A stretch of 57,922 bases of DNA, taken from Lentisphaerae bacterium ADurb.Bin242 (GTDB taxonomy: Bacteria > Verrucomicrobiota > Lentisphaeria > Victivallales > UBA1829). The position numbers were made by a program, and so were the translations under genes. The notes beneath the pieces are model-generated. The model saw only the letters and a list, made by a program, of their open reading frames with translations. It was not told the origin of the DNA and searched no databases. Shown here piece after piece: positions 29,871-38,706 of the stretch; the stretch's first letter is position 1, and the number at the start of each line of letters is the position of its first letter. The stretch spans positions 1-57,922 of the forward strand of contig MWCA01000028.1 of the NCBI GenBank assembly GCA_002069785.1, written 5' to 3'.

Positions 29871-29917
29871 GAGAAAGAAAAAACTTTTTGAAAGTTTCTT
29901 TCCTCCGCTCTTTCAGA
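29871..29917. repeat. Dispersed hairpin element, copy 1
   Basis: Contains the perfect dyad AAACTTT-TTG-AAAGTTT (29881-29897) followed by CTTTCCTCCGC and TTTCAG. A related stretch occurs at 49757-49803. It lies in a non-coding gap beyond the alaS promoter and before the end of the next gene; a terminator-like role is possible. Confidence 0.45.
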
Positions 29918-29974
29918 CTTTTCCAATTCCCTTTTCCGGAAAAGTTCCCGGAAGACCCGGAACGGAAGGATGAT

Positions 29975-30928
29975 TTATTCGGAAGTTTTTGAGGACGACT
30001 TGGCGGCTTTGGCCTTTTTCGCCTGCGCTTCCCTGATCTCGGCGGCGCGACGCTCCTTCAAATATTTTTCATAGTCCAGCGCGCGCTGTTTTGTGTTGGC
30101 CTTGTGGAGAGTGGAGTATTGCTCTTTTGTGATTTTCGGCATGGGCTCCTTCAGAAAGGCCAGACATTCTTCCTGCAATTTTTTGAAATCACGCACTGCC
30201 AGAAAATAATTGTTTGAGGAACGGCTGTCAACAGCCCGCATGACAGCGGACACTACCGGTTTGAATTTCACCAGCTTTTCGCCATAAGCTTTATACCAGT
30301 TCGGATGGATGCGGGTGACTTCCGGCAGTTCAGGATTTTTTGCAAGTTTTTCATATTCAGCCATCAGAAACTGAAAGGAGATGTTTGTGACGAGTTCACT
30401 CCGGTCTTTCACTTTGGAAAGCTCTTCCGGCAGTTTCTTTTCCAGCAGATTTTTCTGGATGTCCACCTCCAACAGCTTTTTGATGGCTTTCATCGTCAAC
30501 TGAGGCGTTTTCGGATCGAAACGGCCTCGACCGGGCATTGCCTGAATCTGAGGCTGTGTTGCCTTCGAGGTAAGATCGGCATCCGATTCCTGATCGCCAT
30601 CTTTCGGAAATGCGGAGAAGGTAAGAAGGAACACGAAAGTGAACAATCCGATAATCGTAATTTTTTGATTCCGCTGTTGAAAGAATTTCCCATCCGACAA
30701 GGCGGCTTTTAAGGTAGGTTCGGCAGTCTCCTGCCGAACTGGAAGAGAAAAATTTAGTTCGGGACGGAGTCCCGAACCTACCTGCGACGAGGCGACTTTT
30801 AAGGTAGGTTCGACAGTCCCCTGCCGAACTGCTTTGGGTTCATCAGAAAAAATAAGACAGGTTGGGTACTGTGGCCAAAGTTTTTCCTTTTGGAAAACCT
30901 GAACGAAAACGGACATTTTATTCCACAT
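29975..30928 (-). CDS. Unknown exported or anchored protein with REP-like repeats in its N-terminal code
   Basis: 317 residues from the ATG at 30928, which has GAGGT 6 nt upstream and overlaps the end of the pseudopilin A-type gene. Residues about 30-75 are coded by three REP-like hairpins and include the repeated VRQGTVEPTLK / VRQETAEPTLK. After that comes one hydrophobic segment (KITIIGLFTFVFLLTFSAF, about 88-106) like a signal or anchor, then a charged helical domain to a Lys/Ala-rich end (KKAKAAKSSSKTSE). The gene may once have begun nearer the hydrophobic segment, with the repeat inserted in front. It closes the pseudopilin operon; I recognise no family. Confidence 0.7.
   Translation of the reverse strand: MWNKMSVFVQVFQKEKLWPQYPTCLIFSDEPKAVRQGTVEPTLKVASSQVGSGLRPELNFSLPVRQETAEPTLKAALSDGKFFQQRNQKITIIGLFTFVFLLTFSAFPKDGDQESDADLTSKATQPQIQAMPGRGRFDPKTPQLTMKAIKKLLEVDIQKNLLEKKLPEELSKVKDRSELVTNISFQFLMAEYEKLAKNPELPEVTRIHPNWYKAYGEKLVKFKPVVSAVMRAVDSRSSNNYFLAVRDFKKLQEECLAFLKEPMPKITKEQYSTLHKANTKQRALDYEKYLKERRAAEIREAQAKKAKAAKSSSKTSE
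30696..30831. repeat. Cluster of three REP-like palindromes with a 46-bp direct repeat
   Basis: Hairpins: GTTCGGCAG-TCTC-CTGCCGAAC (30718-30739), GTTCGGGAC-GGA-GTCCCGAAC (30757-30777), GTTCGACAG-TCCC-CTGCCGAAC (30808-30829). Stretches 30696-30741 and 30786-30831 are direct repeats with 42 of 46 matches. The whole cluster is within the 29975-30928 reading frame. Confidence 0.88.
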
Positions 30929-33866
30929 ATTGATACCTCGCGATTCTCCATTTACGGGTGACAGGGTCCTGAACCAGCACGGCGATCAGTTTGGCTTCGC
31001 TGGTGATCTTGTCGGCGCCGATCTCATACGTGCCGATATGAGTGTCTGTGGTGTTATAGGTTTCCTGAACTGAAACACTGGAAACGGATGAAGTGGTTTC
31101 TCCTGTTCGGACATAACCTGCTTTTTTCATGGCTGTCAGGTCGAAAGACGATGAATCGTTGAACGTATCGCTGTAATCCCCATCTCCGTTCCAATCGATG
31201 AAAGCCGGAGTTCCTCCGATGTCGCGGATGGTCTGGGCCAGCACGATTACATAAACCACGTCCGAAGTTTCCGCTCTAAGGAGTGGCATGAGTTTTCCGA
31301 GAAGCTGTTCCTGCGCCGCTTTCGTGTTGGAATCGGAGTTGGGGGGAGGCGAAGCCATATATTGCAGGGGCGAGAGCATCCGAGCACGGATCTTTGCATG
31401 AAGGGTGGAAAGGGTCGATTGCTTGGTTAAATCCCATGTCGAATAACCATGCAGATTTGCAACATCGGCGGCGTCCATCAACAGTTCTGAGCGATTGTTG
31501 AACGGTAGAATTTTGGATCTTTTCTGAATCAGACATGCGAGGCATTCACAATTGCTGGCATGTGGATAGGTCGTAGGAATAATGGGGGATGGGTCTGGGG
31601 GAGGGGGGGATGGGATTACATTCAGGCTGGTTCCTGCCACATCCAAAAGAGTTTTCTGGTCGGGATTACTGGTTTCAAAATCGCTGTTGAACCAAGGAAA
31701 CCTTGGAAGTGAATATGTTGGGGGAATCGTAGTATCCGTCAGCGCCTGAAAAACCTGTGTCACATCCGAATTGATATTTACCTTTCCGTATTTGAAGTTC
31801 GGGCCTTCCGGACGGGTGGAATCGGTCAGTTTGACCTGATCCAGAATCTTACCGTCTCCTTTTTCATATGTGTAGTCGGGGGTGGCCGCATTGTTGGTAC
31901 GGGTAAGATTCAAGGTTCTCCATGCTTCCGCGCGGGAGATGCAGCCGAGTTCCCAAACGGATTGCATGGTTCCATGCCGAATGAAAGCGGATGAGATTCT
32001 TTTATCGTCTATTCCATATCCCGGATCGCTTGTGGTTCCTATGTCACGGTTTGCGGCATGGATAGTTCCGGAAACAGTTGAATTACAGGCACCTTTTGTT
32101 CCTTTATAGTCATTCGGATCCGTTGTTGTCATTACAGGTGTGCTGCTGGGAACGGGGGTCCAATCGGTAGAATAATGATTTACGCGCGGATCGGTGGTTT
32201 CCAATGCATAAGTGAAATTACTTTCCACAGTGGCATCATATTCTGTTGAATCAGCGGAGGAATTCGGCAGAATTGCGAAGTCGCGCTGTCTTGAATCATA
32301 TTTCAGCACAGCGGTTCCGGGAACAACAGAAATGTTTTTGATTTTCAGAAGGTTTTTAATCTGGTCGGAAAAATCCGTGGATGAGTTGATGCGGAAAGAA
32401 AAGGTTTTTGTGACATTGTATTCCTGCCAGAAACTGGTGGAGGGGGTATAAGGTACGTTCCACCATACAGAGCCATCGATAGTCTGCACTTTTCCAACAG
32501 TAACCTCAGAGGAGGAATTGAAAGAAGTGTCAGTGACAGCCCCCTGAAATTGTCCAAAGCTGTTGAATGTCTGTGGAGAGCCGCCGGATATCCATGTATA
32601 GGTGGCATTAAATGACCAGCTCGGCAGGGTGATTTCGGCTATTTTCCTGTCCGTAGCGGTGGACAATTTCTGAAACATGTCGATCAGTTCCGTGCCGAAA
32701 CTGACATTAAAGGCATAGGTCAATGTGTAGTCATAGACTATCTCCGTGCCTGTATCGTATGAAGCGGCAGTCAATGTCGCCTGAGTATTGAGTTTGAACC
32801 CGACTTCATTCAACATCGGATGTTTGCCGACACCCGCATATGTCGGTGCCGTGGTCATCCAGTCGGCGGAGTCGGAAACCGTGTCGGCAGTATCTGCCCT
32901 GTTATATTGAATGATGTTGGCCGCGATCTGTTTTTTCATGAGGTCGGCTGTCCAGTTGTCATGAGAATAGGACCAGGCGTTCAGCCAGGGAATACCCTTC
33001 ATGATGTCAACTGTATCAGCAGAGTTAAAAGTGGTGTCGCCGGAGCCGATCAGCTCGGCTACGGTGAGCGTTTCCCAGTCGGAACGGTTCAGGTTGAAAC
33101 GCCGGTAAAGTTCTCCGGAGTCTTTTTTGGCATCGCTGTCGCCGTCAACCCAGTAGGCTTCCGGATATTTGAGCTGTCCGATATTGACCCCATCCTGGAA
33201 GAAATCAACCCATTTGTCCCAGTCGGATGAGCCCTTGACAATGCCAAGTTTATTAAAGATTTCCCAGAAGGTGGTCCAGCGGTAATTGGGGGAGGCCGTG
33301 ATCGCCGCTTTCAAAAGGTCCGACCAGGTGGAATTATTGATGCCGATCTGGGTTTCTGAAGCACCGTCAATCGTGTCTCCGTGTGCAATGTTGACAGAAG
33401 GGTCAAGACGGCCCTTGTCCGGGATCACCACATAGGCATAACGACCGAGAATACGTCCCCCGTTGGAATTCGGGTCATCACTGGAATCGCGGACATACAC
33501 CCAGTCGACGGCATTGGTGGTAGAATCCACCACCGCCGTATACTGATATTTGAAGAGCTGAACCCCGTGGAGCGATGTGTCCAGCTTCCACAGCCAGTCA
33601 TACGTTTTCGGGTCCGTGGACGTGGAATAAAACTGTTCGAGAGAAGCAATGTTGCGGACGGCAAACATAGCCCGGGGGAGGGCGATGGAGCGGGCGATGG
33701 TCTGCGCATAGGAGATGTTCGCGCAGTTTTCCGCCACCTTCCGGTTGATGAGCGCCGTGGAGGCGAAGCCGAGGGCGACTACGGTCAGGAGACCGAGGAT
33801 TCCCAAGGTGAAGACCAGAGCCACTCCGCGCTGTTTTTTGTTTTTGTATGAAAAGAGTTTCTTCAT
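30918..33866 (-). CDS. Large pseudopilin-like protein (PilX/GspK-like; Verru_Chthon cassette A-like)
   Basis: 982 residues, ATG with AAGGAG 9 nt upstream. The N-terminus KKQRGVALVFTLGILGLLTVV is a prepilin-type helix with Gly before the cut and no Glu at +5, as in GspK and PilX. The long remainder is Ser/Thr/Asp-rich beta-type sequence, with a short Cys motif HASNCECLACLIQKR near residue 770 and an Asp-rich loop DWNGDGDYSD near 905. Size and gene order recall Verru_Chthon cassette protein A. It is probably a pilus-tip or export-machine component. Operon with the two smaller pseudopilin genes upstream. Confidence 0.82.
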   Translation of the reverse strand: MKKLFSYKNKKQRGVALVFTLGILGLLTVVALGFASTALINRKVAENCANISYAQTIARSIALPRAMFAVRNIASLEQFYSTSTDPKTYDWLWKLDTSLHGVQLFKYQYTAVVDSTTNAVDWVYVRDSSDDPNSNGGRILGRYAYVVIPDKGRLDPSVNIAHGDTIDGASETQIGINNSTWSDLLKAAITASPNYRWTTFWEIFNKLGIVKGSSDWDKWVDFFQDGVNIGQLKYPEAYWVDGDSDAKKDSGELYRRFNLNRSDWETLTVAELIGSGDTTFNSADTVDIMKGIPWLNAWSYSHDNWTADLMKKQIAANIIQYNRADTADTVSDSADWMTTAPTYAGVGKHPMLNEVGFKLNTQATLTAASYDTGTEIVYDYTLTYAFNVSFGTELIDMFQKLSTATDRKIAEITLPSWSFNATYTWISGGSPQTFNSFGQFQGAVTDTSFNSSSEVTVGKVQTIDGSVWWNVPYTPSTSFWQEYNVTKTFSFRINSSTDFSDQIKNLLKIKNISVVPGTAVLKYDSRQRDFAILPNSSADSTEYDATVESNFTYALETTDPRVNHYSTDWTPVPSSTPVMTTTDPNDYKGTKGACNSTVSGTIHAANRDIGTTSDPGYGIDDKRISSAFIRHGTMQSVWELGCISRAEAWRTLNLTRTNNAATPDYTYEKGDGKILDQVKLTDSTRPEGPNFKYGKVNINSDVTQVFQALTDTTIPPTYSLPRFPWFNSDFETSNPDQKTLLDVAGTSLNVIPSPPPPDPSPIIPTTYPHASNCECLACLIQKRSKILPFNNRSELLMDAADVANLHGYSTWDLTKQSTLSTLHAKIRARMLSPLQYMASPPPNSDSNTKAAQEQLLGKLMPLLRAETSDVVYVIVLAQTIRDIGGTPAFIDWNGDGDYSDTFNDSSSFDLTAMKKAGYVRTGETTSSVSSVSVQETYNTTDTHIGTYEIGADKITSEAKLIAVLVQDPVTRKWRIARYQYVE

Positions 33867-33879
33867 TTGGCACCGCTCC

Positions 33880-34647
33880 TTAATACTGTCCGCGATCGAT
33901 CAGAACGATCCGCTTGAATTCCTGAGTCCCGGCGTTAAAAATTTCTTGCTGAGGTTCGGTCAGAGAACTGAAGTCCGCAGACATCGCCTTGAGTTTCTCC
34001 AGCGTTTCTTTCGAAATGACCTTCATGGTGACTTCGACCAGACGGGGAAGTTTAATATAGTTGGGAGAAATACTGGAGGGCAACTCGGTGATTGGGTTGG
34101 CCGGGGTGGCATTGTCCTTCAGGATTATTTCAAAAGAAGTGACATTTTCCGCGATGACGACTGGTGTGGCAGCCTGAACTGTTGTTTTCCATGTAGAGTT
34201 CGGCCTCGTCACCCAGGTAGCGTCGGAAAAATTAGCGGTTTCTTTCAGCGTTGCCAGCTTCAACTGCATATTGGTCTTGTCCCAGAAATAGTAGACTTCC
34301 GCCAGGCCGTCGGAACGCATTGTGGCAAAAGTAATTTTTGTTTTTCCCTCTGAGGTAGACCCGTCATAATACATGAAGGTGTATTGAGAGGAATCATATT
34401 CTGGTTCATAAAATGTGCATGCGAGATCGTTGGCCAGAAGGTTCATGGCGATCCGGGCGTCGTCGTAGAAGGCCGTTCTTTCACTGGTGCGTTCCACCAC
34501 CGCCTGCGCGGAGACGAAGAACTGCATCAGCGCCAGCATCAGAATGGCGAAAACACCCATGGAAATCAGCACTTCCAGCAGGGTGAAGAAGGATTTCCCG
34601 TTCCGTTTTCCGGTTATGATGTCAGTTTTCGAAGTCATACGGATCAT
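33880..34647 (-). CDS. Pseudopilin (GspJ/PilW-like; Verru_Chthon cassette C-like)
   Basis: 255 residues from 34647, overlapping the previous stop (ATGA); a second ATG three codons later has better spacing from AAAGGGGA. Prepilin helix: FTLLEVLISMGVFAILML with Glu at +5, but the residue before the predicted cut is Phe (GKSFFTLLE) and not Gly. The rest is a beta-rich minor-pilin body (ARIAMNLLANDLACTFYEP, LVEVTMKVISKETLEKL). Likely a minor pilin acting with the 982-residue protein. Confidence 0.85.
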   Translation of the reverse strand: MIRMTSKTDIITGKRNGKSFFTLLEVLISMGVFAILMLALMQFFVSAQAVVERTSERTAFYDDARIAMNLLANDLACTFYEPEYDSSQYTFMYYDGSTSEGKTKITFATMRSDGLAEVYYFWDKTNMQLKLATLKETANFSDATWVTRPNSTWKTTVQAATPVVIAENVTSFEIILKDNATPANPITELPSSISPNYIKLPRLVEVTMKVISKETLEKLKAMSADFSSLTEPQQEIFNAGTQEFKRIVLIDRGQY

Positions 34648-35180
34648 TCCCCTTTGAAAAGCTCGATTACATAGAGGCGTTTTTCCCGGTTGTCATACGG
34701 CGCCGCAAGAGGCCAGCTCAATTCGATGAAGACCTTAGCCGAGTTTGTCCCAAGCAATGAATTTGCCGCAGCGGAGGCAATCGGGTTTTCATAGTTTTCG
34801 ACGGACGTTCCCCTCCAGAGTTGAATATGCCCGACGAAGGAACCGTCCACGGAGGCGACCCCGAACAGGGTGGAGGAGATATTATAAATTCCGGGATAAT
34901 TGGTGGGAGATGAGGTTGAAAACATGGTGGAATCGGGTGTCGCCTTGCTTGTCGGGAGGGAGGTGATTCCACCAGTTCCAGACCAGTTTGTCAACGCCAC
35001 GTTTTCGACCATGGCGGCCATGGAGTCCACGATTCCGCCGATGTAGTTTTCATTGTTGGCCACACGGTTGGCTTCGATCGCGGGTGGAAAGAGCGCCATG
35101 ATTCCGGCAATGCCGATCCCCACTACGGCGATCGCCATCGTGATCTCGATCAGGTTGAACATGGATTTTATGGTTTTCAC
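34644..35180 (-). CDS. Pseudopilin (GspI/PilV-like; Verru_Chthon cassette B-like)
   Basis: 178 residues from a GTG at 35180. This start is preferred since GGAGGG lies 9 nt before it and it gives a normal short leader (MKTIKSM) ahead of FNLIEITMAIAVVGIG; the ATG at 35246 would sit at or upstream of the promoter -10. Glu is at +5; the residue before the cut is Met. The motif LFPPAIEANRVA after the helix is typical of cassette B-type proteins. First gene of the pseudopilin operon; no assembly ATPase or prepilin peptidase gene is in the window. Confidence 0.82.
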   Translation of the reverse strand: MKTIKSMFNLIEITMAIAVVGIGIAGIMALFPPAIEANRVANNENYIGGIVDSMAAMVENVALTNWSGTGGITSLPTSKATPDSTMFSTSSPTNYPGIYNISSTLFGVASVDGSFVGHIQLWRGTSVENYENPIASAAANSLLGTNSAKVFIELSWPLAAPYDNREKRLYVIELFKGE

Positions 35181-35224
35181 AGGGCCGAACCCTCCGATTT
35201 TCATTCTTCGGAACTCTGTGGTAC

Positions 35225-35253
35225 CATATACCACGTTTTTGCTCAAATCGCAA
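35225..35253 (-). promoter_or_regulatory. Promoter of the pseudopilin operon
   Basis: Minus strand TTGCGA (35253-35248), 17-bp spacer, TATATG (35230-35225). Transcription would start near 35218, which supports the GTG start at 35180. Confidence 0.6.
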
Positions 35254-35385
35254 GCGTGGAATGATCTTTTTTCCTTATTTTTTCGTCATCTGTATGCCGT
35301 GTCCGTGAAAAACAGGGAGCGGGATGTCCGCTTCGGAAGTCCTCCGGAGTTTTTCCGAAAAGAGGGAATCTTTCCGAAAGGGACA

Positions 35386-36702
35386 TTACGGACGGAAAAA
35401 CGTTGCGTAAAGGGCCGCGAGTTTCCGTTTCAATTCTGCGATGCGGGGAAGGACGGAGGTGTCGCCCTCCAGCGCTTTCAGCAGAAGTTCGCCCTGTTCG
35501 CGGCAGAGCGGATCATGGTGTTTCCGGAAGAAATGCTCCATCAGGAAAAGAGTATATTTGACCAGCCGGAAGGACCCGAACGGAAATTCCTCGGAATATC
35601 CGCCCACGGCAACACACCGTTCGTTCCGGACGGCGTCGGCAAACTCTTCGAATCGGGGCGACTTCGCGAAGATGACCGTATAGTCGATGTTGTCTTTCTG
35701 ATAGGGCCTTCCATGCCAGTCGCTGCTCCCGATCAGGGGTTTCCGGAAGTTGCATTCCCGGATGAGCTCCTGCCATTTGGCGTTCATCAGGGCGGTTCTC
35801 GGGACATTGTAGTTGCCGATTTCAAGAGCGTCGAAGTGTCCGCGACGGAGAATCGCATCAACCAGAAGGTTGGTTGCGGCGAACCGCGCATTCTGCTTCC
35901 AGTAGGGGTGGCAGAAGACGGAAAGACCGCCCTGTTCGCGGATTTTCGAAGTCAACGTTTCAAACTGGGCCGCATACGTCCGCTCGTGTTCCGGCAGAGA
36001 CGGAAAATCTTTTTTACGGACCTCGACTTGTGCGGCGAAATCTCCCTCCGGGTCATTCTTCCAATCGGAAATACTGGCGGAGGCTCCCAGGCTGAGAATA
36101 TGAACCATGCCCGCCCCCAGGTTTTCCACTTCTTCGCCGGGATAGCATTCCAGTCCGGAATCGAACGGTTTCATTGCCCGGACCGCCTCCAGCGAGGGGG
36201 CAAACCGATGGTGGTCGGTCACGGCGGTGAAATCGAATCCGGCGCGGCGCATATAAGCCGGCACGGCCGCCGGAGAGAACAGACCGTCGGAGCCGGTGCT
36301 GTGCGAATGGATATTGCCCTTGAACGCATAATACGGCATCAGGTCCGGTTCGAGCGTGTAAAACGAAAAATCTTCCGAACACCGGCAATGTTCGTTTTCG
36401 GCGGAAATTCCGATCCAGTGTTCGAACTCGCCGTTGAGTTCCAGTTCGAATTCCAGAATGCCGTCCCGGACTGTATGAGACACCTCCTGCCAGAAGTGTT
36501 TCAGGCCGGGGGCCAGGAAAGCGACCGAACCGTCGGTCATCCGCCAGTCGTCGCGAATATATCGGATCCGGATGGAGGCGCTGTTTTCCAGGAAAAATTC
36601 ATCCGGCACAGTCAGCTGGAAACGGACTTTTGTGTTGACCGGGAATACCTGACCCGGAAGATTTCCGAAGGCGCCGGAGAGGTTACGTTGTTCTTTTTCC
36701 AT
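35386..36702 (-). CDS. PHP-domain metal-dependent phosphoesterase-like protein
   Basis: 438 residues, ATG at 36702, overlapping the end of the upstream phosphoesterase gene by 20 bp. An N-terminal beta domain (about 1-125) precedes the PHP domain: GNIHSHSTGSDG near 130, VTDHHRFAPS, CYPGEEVEN, LSVFCHPYW and GSSDWHGRP near 325, which together give the expected His/Asp/Glu metal set. A helical tail follows. The substrate is unknown. Its coupling to a calcineurin-like phosphoesterase with a sugar-binding-type N-terminus suggests a shared phosphorylated-glycan or secreted substrate. Confidence 0.85.
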   Translation of the reverse strand: MEKEQRNLSGAFGNLPGQVFPVNTKVRFQLTVPDEFFLENSASIRIRYIRDDWRMTDGSVAFLAPGLKHFWQEVSHTVRDGILEFELELNGEFEHWIGISAENEHCRCSEDFSFYTLEPDLMPYYAFKGNIHSHSTGSDGLFSPAAVPAYMRRAGFDFTAVTDHHRFAPSLEAVRAMKPFDSGLECYPGEEVENLGAGMVHILSLGASASISDWKNDPEGDFAAQVEVRKKDFPSLPEHERTYAAQFETLTSKIREQGGLSVFCHPYWKQNARFAATNLLVDAILRRGHFDALEIGNYNVPRTALMNAKWQELIRECNFRKPLIGSSDWHGRPYQKDNIDYTVIFAKSPRFEEFADAVRNERCVAVGGYSEEFPFGSFRLVKYTLFLMEHFFRKHHDPLCREQGELLLKALEGDTSVLPRIAELKRKLAALYATFFRP

Positions 36703-38515
36703 TTTTTTTCGATTCCTTTCTGGAATTTTTACATCCGGCGAGCCGCGCATCGGGAAGAATGGTGAGACTGTCCACGGTTTTGCCGTCGACGTCGATGACC
36801 TGAACCTCCAGGGTGTCCGGCGAGGCTTTCACGAGAACGGTGGTGTCGGTGTCGTTCGCCACGACCGTGAACGGCAGGACGGGGGTATCTTTCATCCGGG
36901 GGATTTTCTCCTCCGCGGAGCATTCGCCCGAAAAGGGATCGATCCGGAAATAATGGTGGACATGCCCGCCGATCAGCAAATGAATGGGCGCATTCTGGAA
37001 AACGCCGTCGAGGAGGGACAGTCCGGCGCGCGAATCATATTCCCCGTTGTAGGGGGGCATGTGAAGGAAGGCGATCCGGAACGCAGCCGTCCGGTACGGT
37101 TCGCTTTTCACGACCTTCCGAAGCCACTTGCGCTCCTCGGCGATCATGGCGGTGTTCTGATAAATGCCGTCGGTGTCGTCGGGGTGGTCGTTTCCGGCGT
37201 CGAGCGCCAGGAAACAGACTTTTCCGTGGCGGAAGGCGTAATAGGTGTTTCCGGACGGATGGTTCATCCTCCGGCAGAAGTCCGCGGCGAAAATTCCGAT
37301 CTGTTCATGGTTGCCGCGCACGAAGACCAGCGGTTTTTCCTTTGCGTAGAGTTCGGTCTGGATATCCAGGAATCCTTCATAAAGCGCCTCCGGTCCGCAC
37401 ATACAGGAAAGCATGTCTCCCAGATCGACGAAGAAATCCGTCTGCCGGACGCCCGGCAGTTCCATGAGCTTTTTCAGAACATGCGTGTCGGAATGAATGT
37501 CCGAACAGACCGCGAAAGAGAAATTCTTTTTTTCCGGATCCAGCGTCCGGAAGGAGCAGGAGCGCCGGGCGGGATACACCTCGCGTTTTGTCAGGAGAGG
37601 AGCCCAGTTGACCAGACGGTACTCGTATGCGGTTCCTTTTTCCAGTCCGGACAAATGGACGATGTGAAACCGTTCGTTTCTCCGGAGGATTCCGTTTTTA
37701 TGTTCGACGGGCTGGGACCCCCATTCTTTGCTTCCCTTCTTTTTGTATTCGAGGACGGCCCCGGCCATGCCCGCCGTTTCCCAGGAAACGGTCATGGCGT
37801 CGGGCGCGGGATTGGAAAGGAACGGGCCGTGCACGACCCGTTCCGCCGGCACCAAATACCGTTTGATTTCTGTTTCAAAGGAAGTTCTTGTCATTTTTTT
37901 TGCGGAGGGAAAACCGGTTTTGGCGAAGAAAGCCGTATTGTAGTCGCAAAACAGAAGTTCCCCGAAGTTTTCCGGCTCGTGAAACTTGCCTTCCAGTTCC
38001 GCCCACGAAGAGAGTTCCCGCCGGGCCATGCTTTGCCGGCAGAGGTTGAAGCCGGTGGAAAGGTTGTGGAGACGCAGAAGACGCAGCGGAATCCGGATTT
38101 TGGCATGCCATCCGGCGGAGTCCCGGCTGGTTTTTGCCTCCCACAAACCGTATTGCCCGCGGCTGTCGAAACGTCCTCCGCCCGCCCCGACCGCGAGCTG
38201 AAGAAGCCACGGCACGGGTTCGACCGCCCCGAAAAAGATTTCGATCAGATCCCCTTTCCAGATGCCCATGCCGTCGGCTTTGTTTTCCGCCCGGATGAGA
38301 GAGGGGTCCGGCTCGAAACAGGAGACCTCCAGATAAAGGTTCGTCGCGTCGCGCCGGAGACGCGCCTCGGTCTTGCCCTCAGGTGTCTTTTCGGTTTTGT
38401 AGAGGAGGATGTCCCGGATGACGGTCGGTTTGCGGACCGGGACGGCAAGCGCTTTGTATTGTTTCGTGGAATAGGAAACAATCGTCCGTCCCGGCAGGGG
38501 GGAATGTTCTTTCAT
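36683..38515 (-). CDS. Calcineurin-like phosphoesterase with CBM9-like and Fn3-like N-terminal domains
   Basis: 610 residues from the ATG at 38515 (the TTG at 38551 lies at the -10 of the promoter). Domains: a CBM9-like beta domain about 25-205 (NLYLEVSCFEPDP, IWKGDLIEIFFG), a fibronectin/purple-acid-phosphatase-type domain about 230-325 (HGPFLSNPAPDAMTVSWET), and the metallophosphoesterase about 330-560: CSDIHSDTH near 337, VDLGDMLS, VRGNHEQIG near 398, FLHMPPY and GGHVHHY near 515. All metal ligands are present. No signal peptide is seen, although the domain set is usually extracellular. Confidence 0.87.
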   Translation of the reverse strand: MKEHSPLPGRTIVSYSTKQYKALAVPVRKPTVIRDILLYKTEKTPEGKTEARLRRDATNLYLEVSCFEPDPSLIRAENKADGMGIWKGDLIEIFFGAVEPVPWLLQLAVGAGGGRFDSRGQYGLWEAKTSRDSAGWHAKIRIPLRLLRLHNLSTGFNLCRQSMARRELSSWAELEGKFHEPENFGELLFCDYNTAFFAKTGFPSAKKMTRTSFETEIKRYLVPAERVVHGPFLSNPAPDAMTVSWETAGMAGAVLEYKKKGSKEWGSQPVEHKNGILRRNERFHIVHLSGLEKGTAYEYRLVNWAPLLTKREVYPARRSCSFRTLDPEKKNFSFAVCSDIHSDTHVLKKLMELPGVRQTDFFVDLGDMLSCMCGPEALYEGFLDIQTELYAKEKPLVFVRGNHEQIGIFAADFCRRMNHPSGNTYYAFRHGKVCFLALDAGNDHPDDTDGIYQNTAMIAEERKWLRKVVKSEPYRTAAFRIAFLHMPPYNGEYDSRAGLSLLDGVFQNAPIHLLIGGHVHHYFRIDPFSGECSAEEKIPRMKDTPVLPFTVVANDTDTTVLVKASPDTLEVQVIDVDGKTVDSLTILPDARLAGCKNSRKESKKNGKRTT

Positions 38516-38552
38516 GTTTGGCTTTCTCTCATCGTTGATTAGAGTTTTCAAA

Positions 38553-38580
38553 ACAATATCACTCGAAAATCATTTTTCAA
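38553..38580 (-). promoter_or_regulatory. Promoter with spacer dyad for the phosphoesterase pair
   Basis: Minus strand TTGAAA (38580-38575), 16-bp spacer, TATTGT (38558-38553). A near-perfect dyad CTTGAAAA-ATGA-TTTTCGAG covers 38563-38582, overlapping the -35 and spacer. Confidence 0.6.
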
Positions 38581-38706
38581 GCGAGCACATTTTTTCGTTT
38601 TTGAAAAAAGACGAAACGGAATCCTCTTCCGAATTTGGGTTTCTTTCATAAAAACAGCCCGTGTCGAACGCTTCCGGTCCGGCCGGAGCCGGAGTATCCT
38701 TGGGGG

